64,000 bases of DNA from contig CP029329.1 of NCBI GenBank assembly GCA_003129525.1, positions 399,001 to 463,000 of the forward strand, read 5' to 3'. A program made the position numbers and the translations under genes. A model generated the notes under the pieces. The model was not told the DNA's origin and searched no databases. It saw only the letters and a list, made by a program, of their open reading frames with translations. How positions within the stretch are numbered: position 1 is the stretch's first letter; every line of letters begins with the position of its first letter. Source of the DNA: Clostridium beijerinckii. GTDB lineage: Bacteria > Bacillota > Clostridia > Clostridiales > Clostridiaceae. Of the stretch, positions 8,671 through 16,557 are shown in pieces.

Positions 8671-9651
8671 TTATTCTCCTTTTGTATTTTTCTTTAAATT
8701 TATTTTTGCAAAAACTTTAAAAATAATTAATATTATTGTTACACCCGCTACTGCAGAAATAATATATCCAATATATTCTTTTAAGTTTCCGAAACTATAG
8801 TCTGGAATTGGTGCGGTATAATTAACTCCATTCTCCATACCTTTAGGTACAAATCCTATAAAGTTCTTAATTTCTTCCATTCCCCATTCTCCCCATGCCG
8901 TTCCACTTGCTAAGAGTCCTAGAGGAGTAGCTAAAATTAGAATGCCTAATATAATGTAAAATGGGTTCATTTTATTCACGGTTTCTTTGTAGATTATATC
9001 TGGTGATGCTTTTTTTACATAATTATATGCCCCTAAAGTTATTATTCCTTCTAAGATACCAACTACTAATAAATGTGGTATAGTCATGGCAGGAATAGAT
9101 ACTGATAGTCCATATGGACTATATAATGGAAATCCAAGTGTATCCTTAAAAAGTAATGGTTGAACACCAAACTCAATGGCTGCAAATAAAGCTGCAATAT
9201 TAACAGAAATATATCCACCTAATAAAGTTCCTAGATATTCTCCTTTTTTGTTCGGAAAAATCTTTTTCATAAACTTAAATATATAATATGCTGAAAATGG
9301 CATTATAAAAGCCATATTGAAACAATTTACCCCGAAAGCTAAAATTCCTCCGTCTCCAAAAAATAAGGCTTGAATAGCTAGGGCTATAGTAACTGCAAAA
9401 ACTGCTGAGTAAGGTCCAAGTAGAATAGCTACAAGAGCACCTCCAATAGCATGTCCTGATGTTCCTCCTGGAAGTGGTATATTAAACATCATAATTAAAA
9501 ATGAAAATGCTGCGGCCACTCCAAGAAGGGGCATTTTTTGCCTTGTTATTTCAGTTCTTACCTTTATGCTTGCTCTTCTCCATATAGGTAGCATAATAGC
9601 TCCAAAAGTCGCACAAGTTGAAGGACTTAAATAATTATCAGGTATATGCAT
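8671..9651 (-). CDS. cbiM: ECF substrate-binding membrane protein CbiM (CbiMN fusion), nickel/cobalt
   Basis: The mature N-terminus MHIPDNYLSP is diagnostic: the Met1-His2 region coordinates the metal in CbiM/NikM. About seven membrane helices follow to residue ~215. The last ~110 residues (one helix at ~228-248, an external loop and a final helix at ~295-318) resemble the CbiN/NikN small subunit fused to the C-terminus, so no separate cbiN is needed. RBS GGGGGAA precedes the ATG. First gene of cbiM-cbiQ-cbiO, upstream of larC on the same strand. Nickel is inferred from the context. Confidence 0.92.
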   Translation of the reverse strand: MHIPDNYLSPSTCATFGAIMLPIWRRASIKVRTEITRQKMPLLGVAAAFSFLIMMFNIPLPGGTSGHAIGGALVAILLGPYSAVFAVTIALAIQALFFGDGGILAFGVNCFNMAFIMPFSAYYIFKFMKKIFPNKKGEYLGTLLGGYISVNIAALFAAIEFGVQPLLFKDTLGFPLYSPYGLSVSIPAMTIPHLLVVGILEGIITLGAYNYVKKASPDIIYKETVNKMNPFYIILGILILATPLGLLASGTAWGEWGMEEIKNFIGFVPKGMENGVNYTAPIPDYSFGNLKEYIGYIISAVAGVTIILIIFKVFAKINLKKNTKGE

Positions 9652-9738
9652 TTGATAAATTCCCCCTTTATAAATATATAACCTATTAATAAATAGTTTT
9701 TCAATACAGTAATGTCGGTAACATGTATTTTTTAATAT

Positions 9739-10896
9739 CTATGCAAATAATGCTGTAACATTCTTTAATTCTTGACGGATCTTAATAGCTTGTGGACAAT
9801 GTCCTTCGCATTTACCACATTCTACACATTTATCAGCTCTTTCTTCAGAACTTAATCCACTATATCTATTTTTAAGTTCTTTGTCTGTTTCTGGAGTAAC
9901 AAACAAACTATATTCATTATAATAGGTAAAATTCTTAGGAATGTTTACGCCTGATGGACAAGGCATACAATATTCACAAGCTGTACAATTAACTTTTATT
10001 CTTTCTTTAAATACCTTCTTAACATCATCCATTATTTCTAATTCTTTTTCTGTTAAAGAATTAGGTGCTGCAACACTTGCAGTCTTTATATTTTCTGTAA
10101 CATTGTCCATTATGTTCATACCACTTAATACTACAGACACTTCTGGATGATTCCATACCCATCTTAATGCCCATTCAGCTGGAGACTTTTTAATCTCTGC
10201 TTTATCAAAAGTATTCATAACTGCTTCTGGAAGGTTTTTAACTATTTTACCACCTCTAAGTGGCTCCATAATAACAACACCCAGACCTTTATTGGCTGCA
10301 TATTGTAATCCTTCTGTTCCCGCTTGGAATTCTTCATCTAAATAATTATATTGAATTTGGCAGAAAGACCAATCATAATAGTCTACTATCTCCTTAAATA
10401 CTTCTAACTTGTCATGAAAAGAAAATCCTGCATATTTTATTCTTCCATCTTTTATGGCAGAATCTAAAAATTCATCTATTCCTAATTTCTTTAGATTTGC
10501 CCAAGTATCTGCACCTAAAGCGTGGACTAAATAAAAATCTATATGATCTGTTTGAAGACGTTTCAATTGTTCATTTAAATATTTATCCATATCTTCTCTA
10601 GTTTTAATTAACCAACTAGGAAGCTTTGTAGCCAACTTAACCTTTTCTCTATATCCATCTTTTAAAGCTCTACCCACAAAAGGTTCACTTTCTCCTCCGT
10701 TCCCCATTCCAGTTCCATGATAAGGATATGCAGTATCTACATAATTAACTCCTTCATCAATAGCATGACGAATCATATTAATAGCTTTTTCGTTATCAAT
10801 TTTAGTAGTGTCCCCATCAATAATAGGTAATCTCATACATCCAAAACCTAAAGCTGAAACCTTTTCATTTGTCTTTCCAAATGTTCTGTATAACAA
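9739..10896 (-). CDS. Aldo/keto reductase with C-terminal ferredoxin domain
   Basis: 385 residues. Residues 1-290 are an AKR TIM barrel with the catalytic tetrad visible (Asp and Tyr in YVDTAYPYH, Lys in LATKLPS, His in FYLVHALG). Residues ~300-375 carry two Fe-S motifs, CTACEYCMPCPSGV and CVECGKCEGHCPQ, the second of the regular CxxCxxCxxxCP form. Such Fe-S aldo/keto reductases are common in Clostridia; the physiological substrate is unknown. It is transcribed divergently from a MerR regulator, and the promoter carries the same operator as the merR promoter, so it is very probably the regulator's target. Confidence 0.9.
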   Translation of the reverse strand: MLYRTFGKTNEKVSALGFGCMRLPIIDGDTTKIDNEKAINMIRHAIDEGVNYVDTAYPYHGTGMGNGGESEPFVGRALKDGYREKVKLATKLPSWLIKTREDMDKYLNEQLKRLQTDHIDFYLVHALGADTWANLKKLGIDEFLDSAIKDGRIKYAGFSFHDKLEVFKEIVDYYDWSFCQIQYNYLDEEFQAGTEGLQYAANKGLGVVIMEPLRGGKIVKNLPEAVMNTFDKAEIKKSPAEWALRWVWNHPEVSVVLSGMNIMDNVTENIKTASVAAPNSLTEKELEIMDDVKKVFKERIKVNCTACEYCMPCPSGVNIPKNFTYYNEYSLFVTPETDKELKNRYSGLSSEERADKCVECGKCEGHCPQAIKIRQELKNVTALFA

Positions 10897-10955
10897 AATA
10901 ACTCCCCCTTAAATAATCATATCATTTAATAAATTAATATATGTTTATTTTACAT

Positions 10956-10972
10956 CTTAAAGTATACTCTAA
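10956..10972 (-). promoter_or_regulatory. MerR-type operator/promoter of the aldo/keto reductase
   Basis: The sequence CTTAAAGTATACTCTAA contains the dyad AGTATACT. On the minus strand it lies between a -35 TTGACT and a -10 TAAAAT separated by 19 bases, the over-long spacer typical of MerR-activated promoters. Confidence 0.75.
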
Positions 10973-11035
10973 GTCAACACTTTTTTTAAAATACAAAAAT
11001 TAGATTTTTTAAATTAAATTTTACAAATTTGTGTC

Positions 11036-11052
11036 CTTAAAGTATACTCTAA
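11036..11052 (+). promoter_or_regulatory. MerR-type operator/promoter of the merR gene
   Basis: The same 17-mer as at 10956, exactly 80 bases away. It lies between a possible -35 TTGTGT and -10 TATAGA (18-base spacer) on the plus strand, just upstream of the regulator gene. It suggests autoregulation. Confidence 0.7.
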
Positions 11053-11092
11053 TATAGAAAATATATTAAAGACTTGACGGAGGAAATATATA

Positions 11093-11461
11093 ATGGGATA
11101 CAGTATTGCTCAAGTAGCTGAAAAAACTCATTTAACTGCACATACTCTTAGATACTATGAGAAAGAAGGTTTATTACCTTTTATAGATCGTAGTGATTCT
11201 GGAAACAGAGATTTCAAAGATAAAGATTTAGAATGGCTTGAACTAATTTGTTGTTTGAAAAATACAGGTATGCCTATAAAGCAAATCAAAGAATTCATTC
11301 GATTATGCCTTAAAGGTGATGATACTCTTGATGTCCGTAGAGAAATATTTATAACCCATCGTGAAGAAGTTATAAATCAAATGGCTGAATTACAAAAGAA
11401 TCTTGATAAGATCAATTGTAAGATTAATTATTATGATTGTGCTTGTAAAAAAAGTGTATAA
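11093..11461 (+). CDS. MerR-family transcriptional regulator
   Basis: A 122-residue regulator with the MerR winged helix at residues 1-70 (YSIAQVAEKTHLTAHTLRYYEKEGLL; SGNRDFKDKDLEWL) and a dimerisation helix at ~75-112. The short C-terminus ends in CACKKSV, with Cys in YDCACK, so thiol or metal sensing is conceivable, but AdhR/YhdM-like aldehyde-responsive MerR proteins have a similar size. RBS GGAGG is 9 bases from the ATG. It is divergent from the aldo/keto reductase, with identical operators at both promoters. Confidence 0.9.
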   Translation: MGYSIAQVAEKTHLTAHTLRYYEKEGLLPFIDRSDSGNRDFKDKDLEWLELICCLKNTGMPIKQIKEFIRLCLKGDDTLDVRREIFITHREEVINQMAELQKNLDKINCKINYYDCACKKSV

Positions 11462-11465
11462 TTAA

Positions 11466-11512
11466 TATTCAAAAATAACAGACAAAAAATTCTTGTCTGT
11501 TATTTTTGAATA
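11466..11512. terminator. Terminator after merR (probably bidirectional)
   Basis: A perfect 20-base inverted repeat (11466-11485 and 11493-11512, arm TATTCAAAAATAACAGACAA), with an A/T-rich stem base supplying a U-tract on either strand. It separates convergent merR and the LytTR regulator. Confidence 0.8.
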
Positions 11513-11533
11513 CACCTTAAGAATGTCCTTTTA

Positions 11534-12301
11534 TTATAATCCTAAAACACCCTTAACATCCTTAACGTGTGATCTACTTACAGGTATTTCATTATCATCA
11601 ATAATCAGTTTATAGGTTCCATTAAACCATGAATAAACTTCTTTAACTTTTTCAAGATTAACTATATAACTTCTATGGCATCTAAAAAAATTTGTTTTTT
11701 CTGCTAGCTCTTGCAATGTTTTTGTTGTACAATAAATATCTTTATTAGTCTTAACATAATTTTTTTCGCCTTCAGAATAACAGTAAGAAATTTTATTAAC
11801 ATCAATAAGAATTATTCTCCCATTATTTTCACAAGGAATCTTTTTTACAGTATGTTTATTGTCTAATTCATCTAATATATGAATAATTTGATTTTCATTT
11901 TTGATATGGATAGTACTCACTACACAATTTAGTGACTTTGTTATTCGTTTCTCATCATATGGCTTTAATATATAGTCATAAATTTTAAGTTCAAAAGCTT
12001 TTATTGCATAACTATCATATGCTGTTATAAAAATTAAAATTATATCTGGCAATATATTTTTTATTTCTTCTGCTAATTCTATACCATTTTTCCCTGGAAT
12101 ATTAATATCAATTAAAACAACATCTGGCTCTTCATTTTCTATTAACGTAACTGCACTTATACCATCATATGCTTGTCCTACAACTTTAAATCTATTATCC
12201 TTTGATATTATGTATTTTAATTCATCGCTAGAGATTTTTTCATCCTCAACTATTACTATTTTAATTTCATCTAGTGATTTCAAATTAATTCCCCCTTGCA
12301 T
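11534..12301 (-). CDS. LytTR-family response regulator
   Basis: Receiver domain at residues ~12-130 (phospho-acceptor Asp in VVLIDINIPG, Thr/Lys in FITAYD and LKPYD) followed by a LytTR DNA-binding domain at ~150-255 (RIILIDVNKISYCYSEG; FFRCHRSYIVNLEKVKEV). The ATG at 12301 has no clear RBS; a TTG at 12283 sits six bases after GGGGGA and may be the true start. It follows the sensor kinase gene with a 6-base gap. With the kinase and a divergent cstA, this is the same gene association as BtsS/BtsR or LytS/LytT with pyruvate or peptide uptake CstA proteins. Confidence 0.9.
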   Translation of the reverse strand: MQGGINLKSLDEIKIVIVEDEKISSDELKYIISKDNRFKVVGQAYDGISAVTLIENEEPDVVLIDINIPGKNGIELAEEIKNILPDIILIFITAYDSYAIKAFELKIYDYILKPYDEKRITKSLNCVVSTIHIKNENQIIHILDELDNKHTVKKIPCENNGRIILIDVNKISYCYSEGEKNYVKTNKDIYCTTKTLQELAEKTNFFRCHRSYIVNLEKVKEVYSWFNGTYKLIIDDNEIPVSRSHVKDVKGVLGL

Positions 12302-12307
12302 AATTAA

Positions 12308-13501
12308 TTATTTCTTTACATAAAAGCTAACACTACTTCCACTATTTGAACTCACTATATTTAAAGCATACTTTTCCCCATATAGTAATTTAAGTCTATT
12401 GTTAACATTTTTAAGCCCAATTCCAGTCGATAATGATTCATCTGCATTTTCAAATCCTACTCCATTATCACTAATTTCAATATGAACTTCATCTTCATTG
12501 TCCCTAACTGAAATTGTGACTATTCCACCATCAATTTTTTTTAATATACCATGTTTAATTGAATTTTCAACTATTGGTTGAAGTATAAGTATTGGAAATT
12601 TTACGCCTAGTAAATTATCATCTATTAAAAATTTAACTTCTAATCTATCTGAAAATCTAGCTTGTTCAATTGTCACATATGCTTTTATAAGATTCAATTC
12701 TTTTTCTAATGTAGAAAAATCTCCTTCTATTTCTAAAGTTGCTCTAAAATAATTAGAAAGATTTAATATAAGACTTTTTGCCTTTTCCCCATCACTTCTG
12801 CAGTATGCACCTATAACATTAAGCGAATTAAATAAGAAATGTGGTTCTATTTGTGCTTTTAAAGCTTTTAACTCTGCTATTTTATTTTCTTCCTTTAATT
12901 TAATCAAATTGACTTGTCCATCAACTAACCTCTTTGAACTTTCAATTACCATAACTATTAAAAATACCCCTATGGAATTTATAATTATCATAGATAATGC
13001 TATTGTTTTTTCAAGGTCTATTGCAGCATTTATATCTTTTGTGAATATTAAAATAATAATCATTTGAGTTATTTCTGCTACTACTGCTGCGAGTCCCGCA
13101 ATTATTGGGTTTAAACCTCTTTTCTTAAATAATACTCTAAAATACCCTCCAATTAATCCTTCTACAACTGTTGATATTGCACAAGCTAATGCTGTAAATC
13201 CCCCTAATGAATATCTATGTACTCCACTTATGACTCCAACTATTAATCCAATAACAGGTCCACCTAAGTATCCTGCTACGATTGCTCCAATCGGTCTACT
13301 ATTAGCTATTGATTGGTCTGTTATGTATATTCCAAAATAAGTTCCCAAAATAGAAAGCATTGAAAATAACACAATCATTATTATTTTGTCTTTCTTGTTA
13401 TATTCATCCTTTACTAAATATTTCATAATATTAGTTTGTAATATTATATATGTAAATAGTATTATAAGTGACATTCTTTCTAGCATATTTATAGTTAACA
13501 T
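12308..13501 (-). CDS. LytS-type sensor histidine kinase (5TMR-LYT)
   Basis: 397 residues. The N-terminal half has about six membrane helices with the conserved 5TM-LYT features (NSRPIGAIVAGYLGGPVIGLIVG, with the NxR motif that is linked to pyruvate sensing in related proteins). The kinase part has the His box AQIEPHFLFNSLN (phospho-accepting His in PHFLFN), N-box PIVENSIKHG and G-box DNGVGFE/GIGLKNV. It pairs with the LytTR regulator downstream and is divergent from cstA, 218 bases away. Confidence 0.92.
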   Translation of the reverse strand: MLTINMLERMSLIILFTYIILQTNIMKYLVKDEYNKKDKIIMIVLFSMLSILGTYFGIYITDQSIANSRPIGAIVAGYLGGPVIGLIVGVISGVHRYSLGGFTALACAISTVVEGLIGGYFRVLFKKRGLNPIIAGLAAVVAEITQMIIILIFTKDINAAIDLEKTIALSMIIINSIGVFLIVMVIESSKRLVDGQVNLIKLKEENKIAELKALKAQIEPHFLFNSLNVIGAYCRSDGEKAKSLILNLSNYFRATLEIEGDFSTLEKELNLIKAYVTIEQARFSDRLEVKFLIDDNLLGVKFPILILQPIVENSIKHGILKKIDGGIVTISVRDNEDEVHIEISDNGVGFENADESLSTGIGLKNVNNRLKLLYGEKYALNIVSSNSGSSVSFYVKK

Positions 13502-13728
13502 ATTATCACCAACCTTAATACCATTATAATATAAATTATACTAATATTTAATAAAATCTCAAATTCTACTTGATTTATATAAACTAAAATGTAAATTACC
13601 CTAATATTTTGTTAATTAAACCTTAAAATATGTTATTTAGCCTGCGAATTGTAGTTATTATAGTCTTCTCTGTGATAAATTATATACAAACAAGTAAACA
13701 TTTACAACAATAAAAGGGGATGAAAATT

Positions 13729-15525
13729 ATGAATTCTATTGTTTTAGTAATCGCTGGTATATTAGTTCTATCAATTGGCTACAGATTGTATGGTGCTTTT
13801 ATTGCTGCTAAGGTTCTAGTTTTAGATGAGACTAGAAAAGTTCCTTCTGAAATATACAATGATGGAAAGGATTTTGTACCAACTAACAAATTAGTGTTAC
13901 TCGGTCACCATTTTGCAGCTATTGCAGGTGCTGGTCCTCTTATCGGTCCAGTTTTAGCTGCTCAATTTGGTTACCTTCCTGGGGCACTTTGGATATTAAT
14001 AGGTTCTGTATTAGCTGGTGCTGTACATGACATGGTAATGTTATTTGCATCAGTACGATTCAAAGGTGAATCTATAGCTGAAATTGCAGGTCATTGTTTA
14101 GGCAAGAAGGTTGGTTTAATAACTTCAATTTCTGTTACTTTTATACTTATAATTACAATGGCAGGTCTTGGCTTACCTATTGTTAATTCACTTTATAATA
14201 GTCCTTGGGGAACTTTCACAGTAGGTTCCACTATTCCAATAGCATTTTTAATAGGTATTTATTTGAAATTTATTAGACCTGGTAAAATTGGTGAAGGAAC
14301 TGTACTAGGAATGGGGTTAATATTACTTGCAGTTGTCTTCGGTCCTAAAATTCAAGGCACAGCACTTGGAAATTTCTTAACTCTTGATATAAAGCAATTA
14401 TCTGTAATATTAGTTGTATACGGGTTCTGTGCTGCTGCATTGCCTGTTTGGTTATTATTGTTACCTCGTGATTACTTAAGTACTTATATGAAACTTGGTG
14501 TAATTGGTGCTTTATGTGTTGGTATCATAATACTTCAACCAAAATTACAAATGCCAGCAATAACACAATTTGTTCATGGTGGTGGGCCAATTGTTAATGG
14601 TAAAGTATTCCCATTCTTATTTATAACAATAGCTTGTGGTGCATTATCTGGCTTCCATTCATTAATAAGTACTGGTACTACACCAAAGCTTATAGCAAAT
14701 GAAAAAGATATTTTCCCAATCGGTTATGGTTCTATGTTAATTGAAGCATTTATATCTTTAATGGCATTAATCGCAGCTTGTTCATTACCTACAGCAGATT
14801 ATTTTGCAATTAACTCTGCACCAGAAGTTTTTGCTAAAATGGGCTTAAACCCAGTAGATTTACCATGGCTTGAATCACTTGTTGGTGAAACATTATCTGG
14901 TAGAACTGGTGGTTCAGTTTCATTAGCTGTTGGTATGACATATGTATTCCATAGCATTCCTGGTATAGATAAAATAATGTCTTACTGGTATCACTTCTGT
15001 ATAATGTTTGAAGCTCTATTCATATTAACAACTATAGATTCTGGTACAAGAATTGGAAGATATTTAATGCAAGATCTTTTTGGAGCAATATACAAACCTT
15101 TTAAAGAAAAAAACAGATTTAATCTTGTGTTCTTTAGTGCTTTAATGTCAGTTACTTGGGGAGCATTACTTTATAGTGGTAATATTTCAACAATTTGGCC
15201 ACTATTCGGTGTAGCTAATCAATCTCTAGCAGCTATAGCATTTGCAATTGGTACATCAGTTCTTCTAGAATTGAATAAAAAGAAATATGTTTCTATAACA
15301 ATAATACCTATGGCATTCATTGCAATAACTACAACTGTTGCTTCATTTGAAAATATATTTAGCAATTACATCCCAAATGGAAAAACTGCTTTAACTGTAT
15401 TATCATTTGTTATAATGGCTATGTTAGCTGTACTATTATATGAATGTATTAAATCTTGGAAGAAAAATTGGAATAAAACTTTTAGTGGTGAACTAGAAGA
15501 TTCCATTGAAGAAGCTATCTCATAA
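13729..15525 (+). CDS. cstA: CstA-family transporter (pyruvate/peptide uptake)
   Basis: About 598 residues with some 15-16 membrane helices. Family landmarks include GHHFAAIAGAGPLIGPVLAAQFGYLPG near residues 57-85, SGFHSLISTGTTPK, and RIGRYLMQDL near residue 445. The ATG at 13729 is preferred to the in-frame ATG at 13720 because AAGGGG lies nine bases upstream of it. CstA/BtsT proteins import pyruvate or peptides during carbon limitation and are regulated by LytS/LytTR systems like the divergent pair here. A terminator follows. Pyruvate is also an end product of the purine pathway encoded later, though a functional link is only inference. Confidence 0.92.
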   Translation: MNSIVLVIAGILVLSIGYRLYGAFIAAKVLVLDETRKVPSEIYNDGKDFVPTNKLVLLGHHFAAIAGAGPLIGPVLAAQFGYLPGALWILIGSVLAGAVHDMVMLFASVRFKGESIAEIAGHCLGKKVGLITSISVTFILIITMAGLGLPIVNSLYNSPWGTFTVGSTIPIAFLIGIYLKFIRPGKIGEGTVLGMGLILLAVVFGPKIQGTALGNFLTLDIKQLSVILVVYGFCAAALPVWLLLLPRDYLSTYMKLGVIGALCVGIIILQPKLQMPAITQFVHGGGPIVNGKVFPFLFITIACGALSGFHSLISTGTTPKLIANEKDIFPIGYGSMLIEAFISLMALIAACSLPTADYFAINSAPEVFAKMGLNPVDLPWLESLVGETLSGRTGGSVSLAVGMTYVFHSIPGIDKIMSYWYHFCIMFEALFILTTIDSGTRIGRYLMQDLFGAIYKPFKEKNRFNLVFFSALMSVTWGALLYSGNISTIWPLFGVANQSLAAIAFAIGTSVLLELNKKKYVSITIIPMAFIAITTTVASFENIFSNYIPNGKTALTVLSFVIMAMLAVLLYECIKSWKKNWNKTFSGELEDSIEEAIS

Positions 15526-15534
15526 AATATAATA

Positions 15535-15580
15535 ACTAAAAAGCTCCTTTAAAATGTAAAAATTTTAAAGGAGCTTTTAG
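15535..15580 (+). terminator. Rho-independent terminator of cstA
   Basis: A 19-base inverted repeat (arms 15535-15554 and 15562-15580, core AAGCTCCTTTAAAAT) followed by TTTATTGTATTTT. Confidence 0.85.
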
Positions 15581-15644
15581 TTTATTGTATTTTATGTTAA
15601 ATCATATATGTGGAAAACATAATATAGATTTATCTTCAATTTTG

Positions 15645-16334
15645 TTATTTTTTATTTGGCTCTTTATAAGTTATCCCTTTTGTATCAACAGTAATTGATT
15701 TTATAACTACATCTTCCTTTGGTTTATCATTTGAAGCTGTTTTTACATTTTCAATCTTTTCTAATACATCTAATCCCGATATTACTTTACCAAATGCCGC
15801 ATATTCTCCATCAAGATGTGATGCTTCCTTGGTCATTATAAAAAATTGGCTTCCAGCACTATTAGGATCTTGTGATCTTGCCATGGAAAGTACTCCTTTT
15901 ATGTGCTTTAAGCTATTGGCAAATCCATTTGAAGTAAATTCACCTTCAATTGAATAACCTGGCCCACCAGTCCCATCGCCCTTTGGATCTCCACCTTGAA
16001 TCATAAAGTCTTTAATTATTCTATGAAATTTTAGGTTATTATAAAAACCTTTATTAGATAAATCTATAAAATTATTAACAGTATTCGGAGCAATTTCTGG
16101 ATATAGTTCAGCTTCTATAACTCCATATCCTTCCACGCTTATAGTCGCTAATGGTAATGATTTATTTGCTTCCGATGACTTTGTTTCACTACTTTCACTT
16201 GATGATTTATCATCATTTTCTACTGTTTTAGTTGTACTACTCTTTGAGGTTCCACACCCAACTAATACAAGCGAAGTCATTATTAACGTTACTAAAATTA
16301 GCTTTAAATATTTGTTTATGTTTTTCATTCTCAT
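15645..16334 (-). CDS. Peptidyl-prolyl isomerase (cyclophilin) lipoprotein
   Basis: 229 residues. The signal peptide ends in the lipobox SLVLVGC (Cys ~27); a serine-rich linker follows (to ~62), then a cyclophilin domain (residues ~65-215) with FHRIIKDFMIQGGDPKG, SAGSQFFIM and the usual YAAFGKV. The aromatic residue at the drug-binding Trp position is Tyr (LDGEYAAFG), as in many bacterial cyclophilins. It probably assists folding of exported proteins on the outer membrane face of the cell. It is monocistronic; RBS AAGGTGG is seven bases before the ATG. Confidence 0.92.
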   Translation of the reverse strand: MRMKNINKYLKLILVTLIMTSLVLVGCGTSKSSTTKTVENDDKSSSESSETKSSEANKSLPLATISVEGYGVIEAELYPEIAPNTVNNFIDLSNKGFYNNLKFHRIIKDFMIQGGDPKGDGTGGPGYSIEGEFTSNGFANSLKHIKGVLSMARSQDPNSAGSQFFIMTKEASHLDGEYAAFGKVISGLDVLEKIENVKTASNDKPKEDVVIKSITVDTKGITYKEPNKK

Positions 16335-16450
16335 TCTTTTTCCACCTTATTGTAAATTTTATAGTTTAAGTATACCATAATTTTTTTATATTATTCATAG
16401 CTATTAATTTTAGACCTATCTACGCTATTTTTTGTAACTGAACAATAAAT

Positions 16451-16498
16451 ACAAAAAAAATCAGTAATCATTATGTTTATAGATAATGGTTTACTGGT
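16451..16498 (-). terminator. Terminator of the FIST-GGDEF-EAL gene
   Basis: On the minus strand the imperfect stem CCAGTAAACCATTAT / ATAATGATTACTGA is followed by eight T residues (16451-16460). Confidence 0.75.
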
Positions 16499-16557
16499 CT
16501 TTTTTGAAGATTGTATTGTATGAAAACAAATATAACATATTTTGTTCTTCAGACAAA

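Noticed and set aside
9652-9738. Cobalamin or NiCo riboswitch upstream of cbiM
   Set aside because: The gap is only about 87 bases and lacks the conserved boxes of either class; only a small dyad ATGTTACCGACAT is visible.
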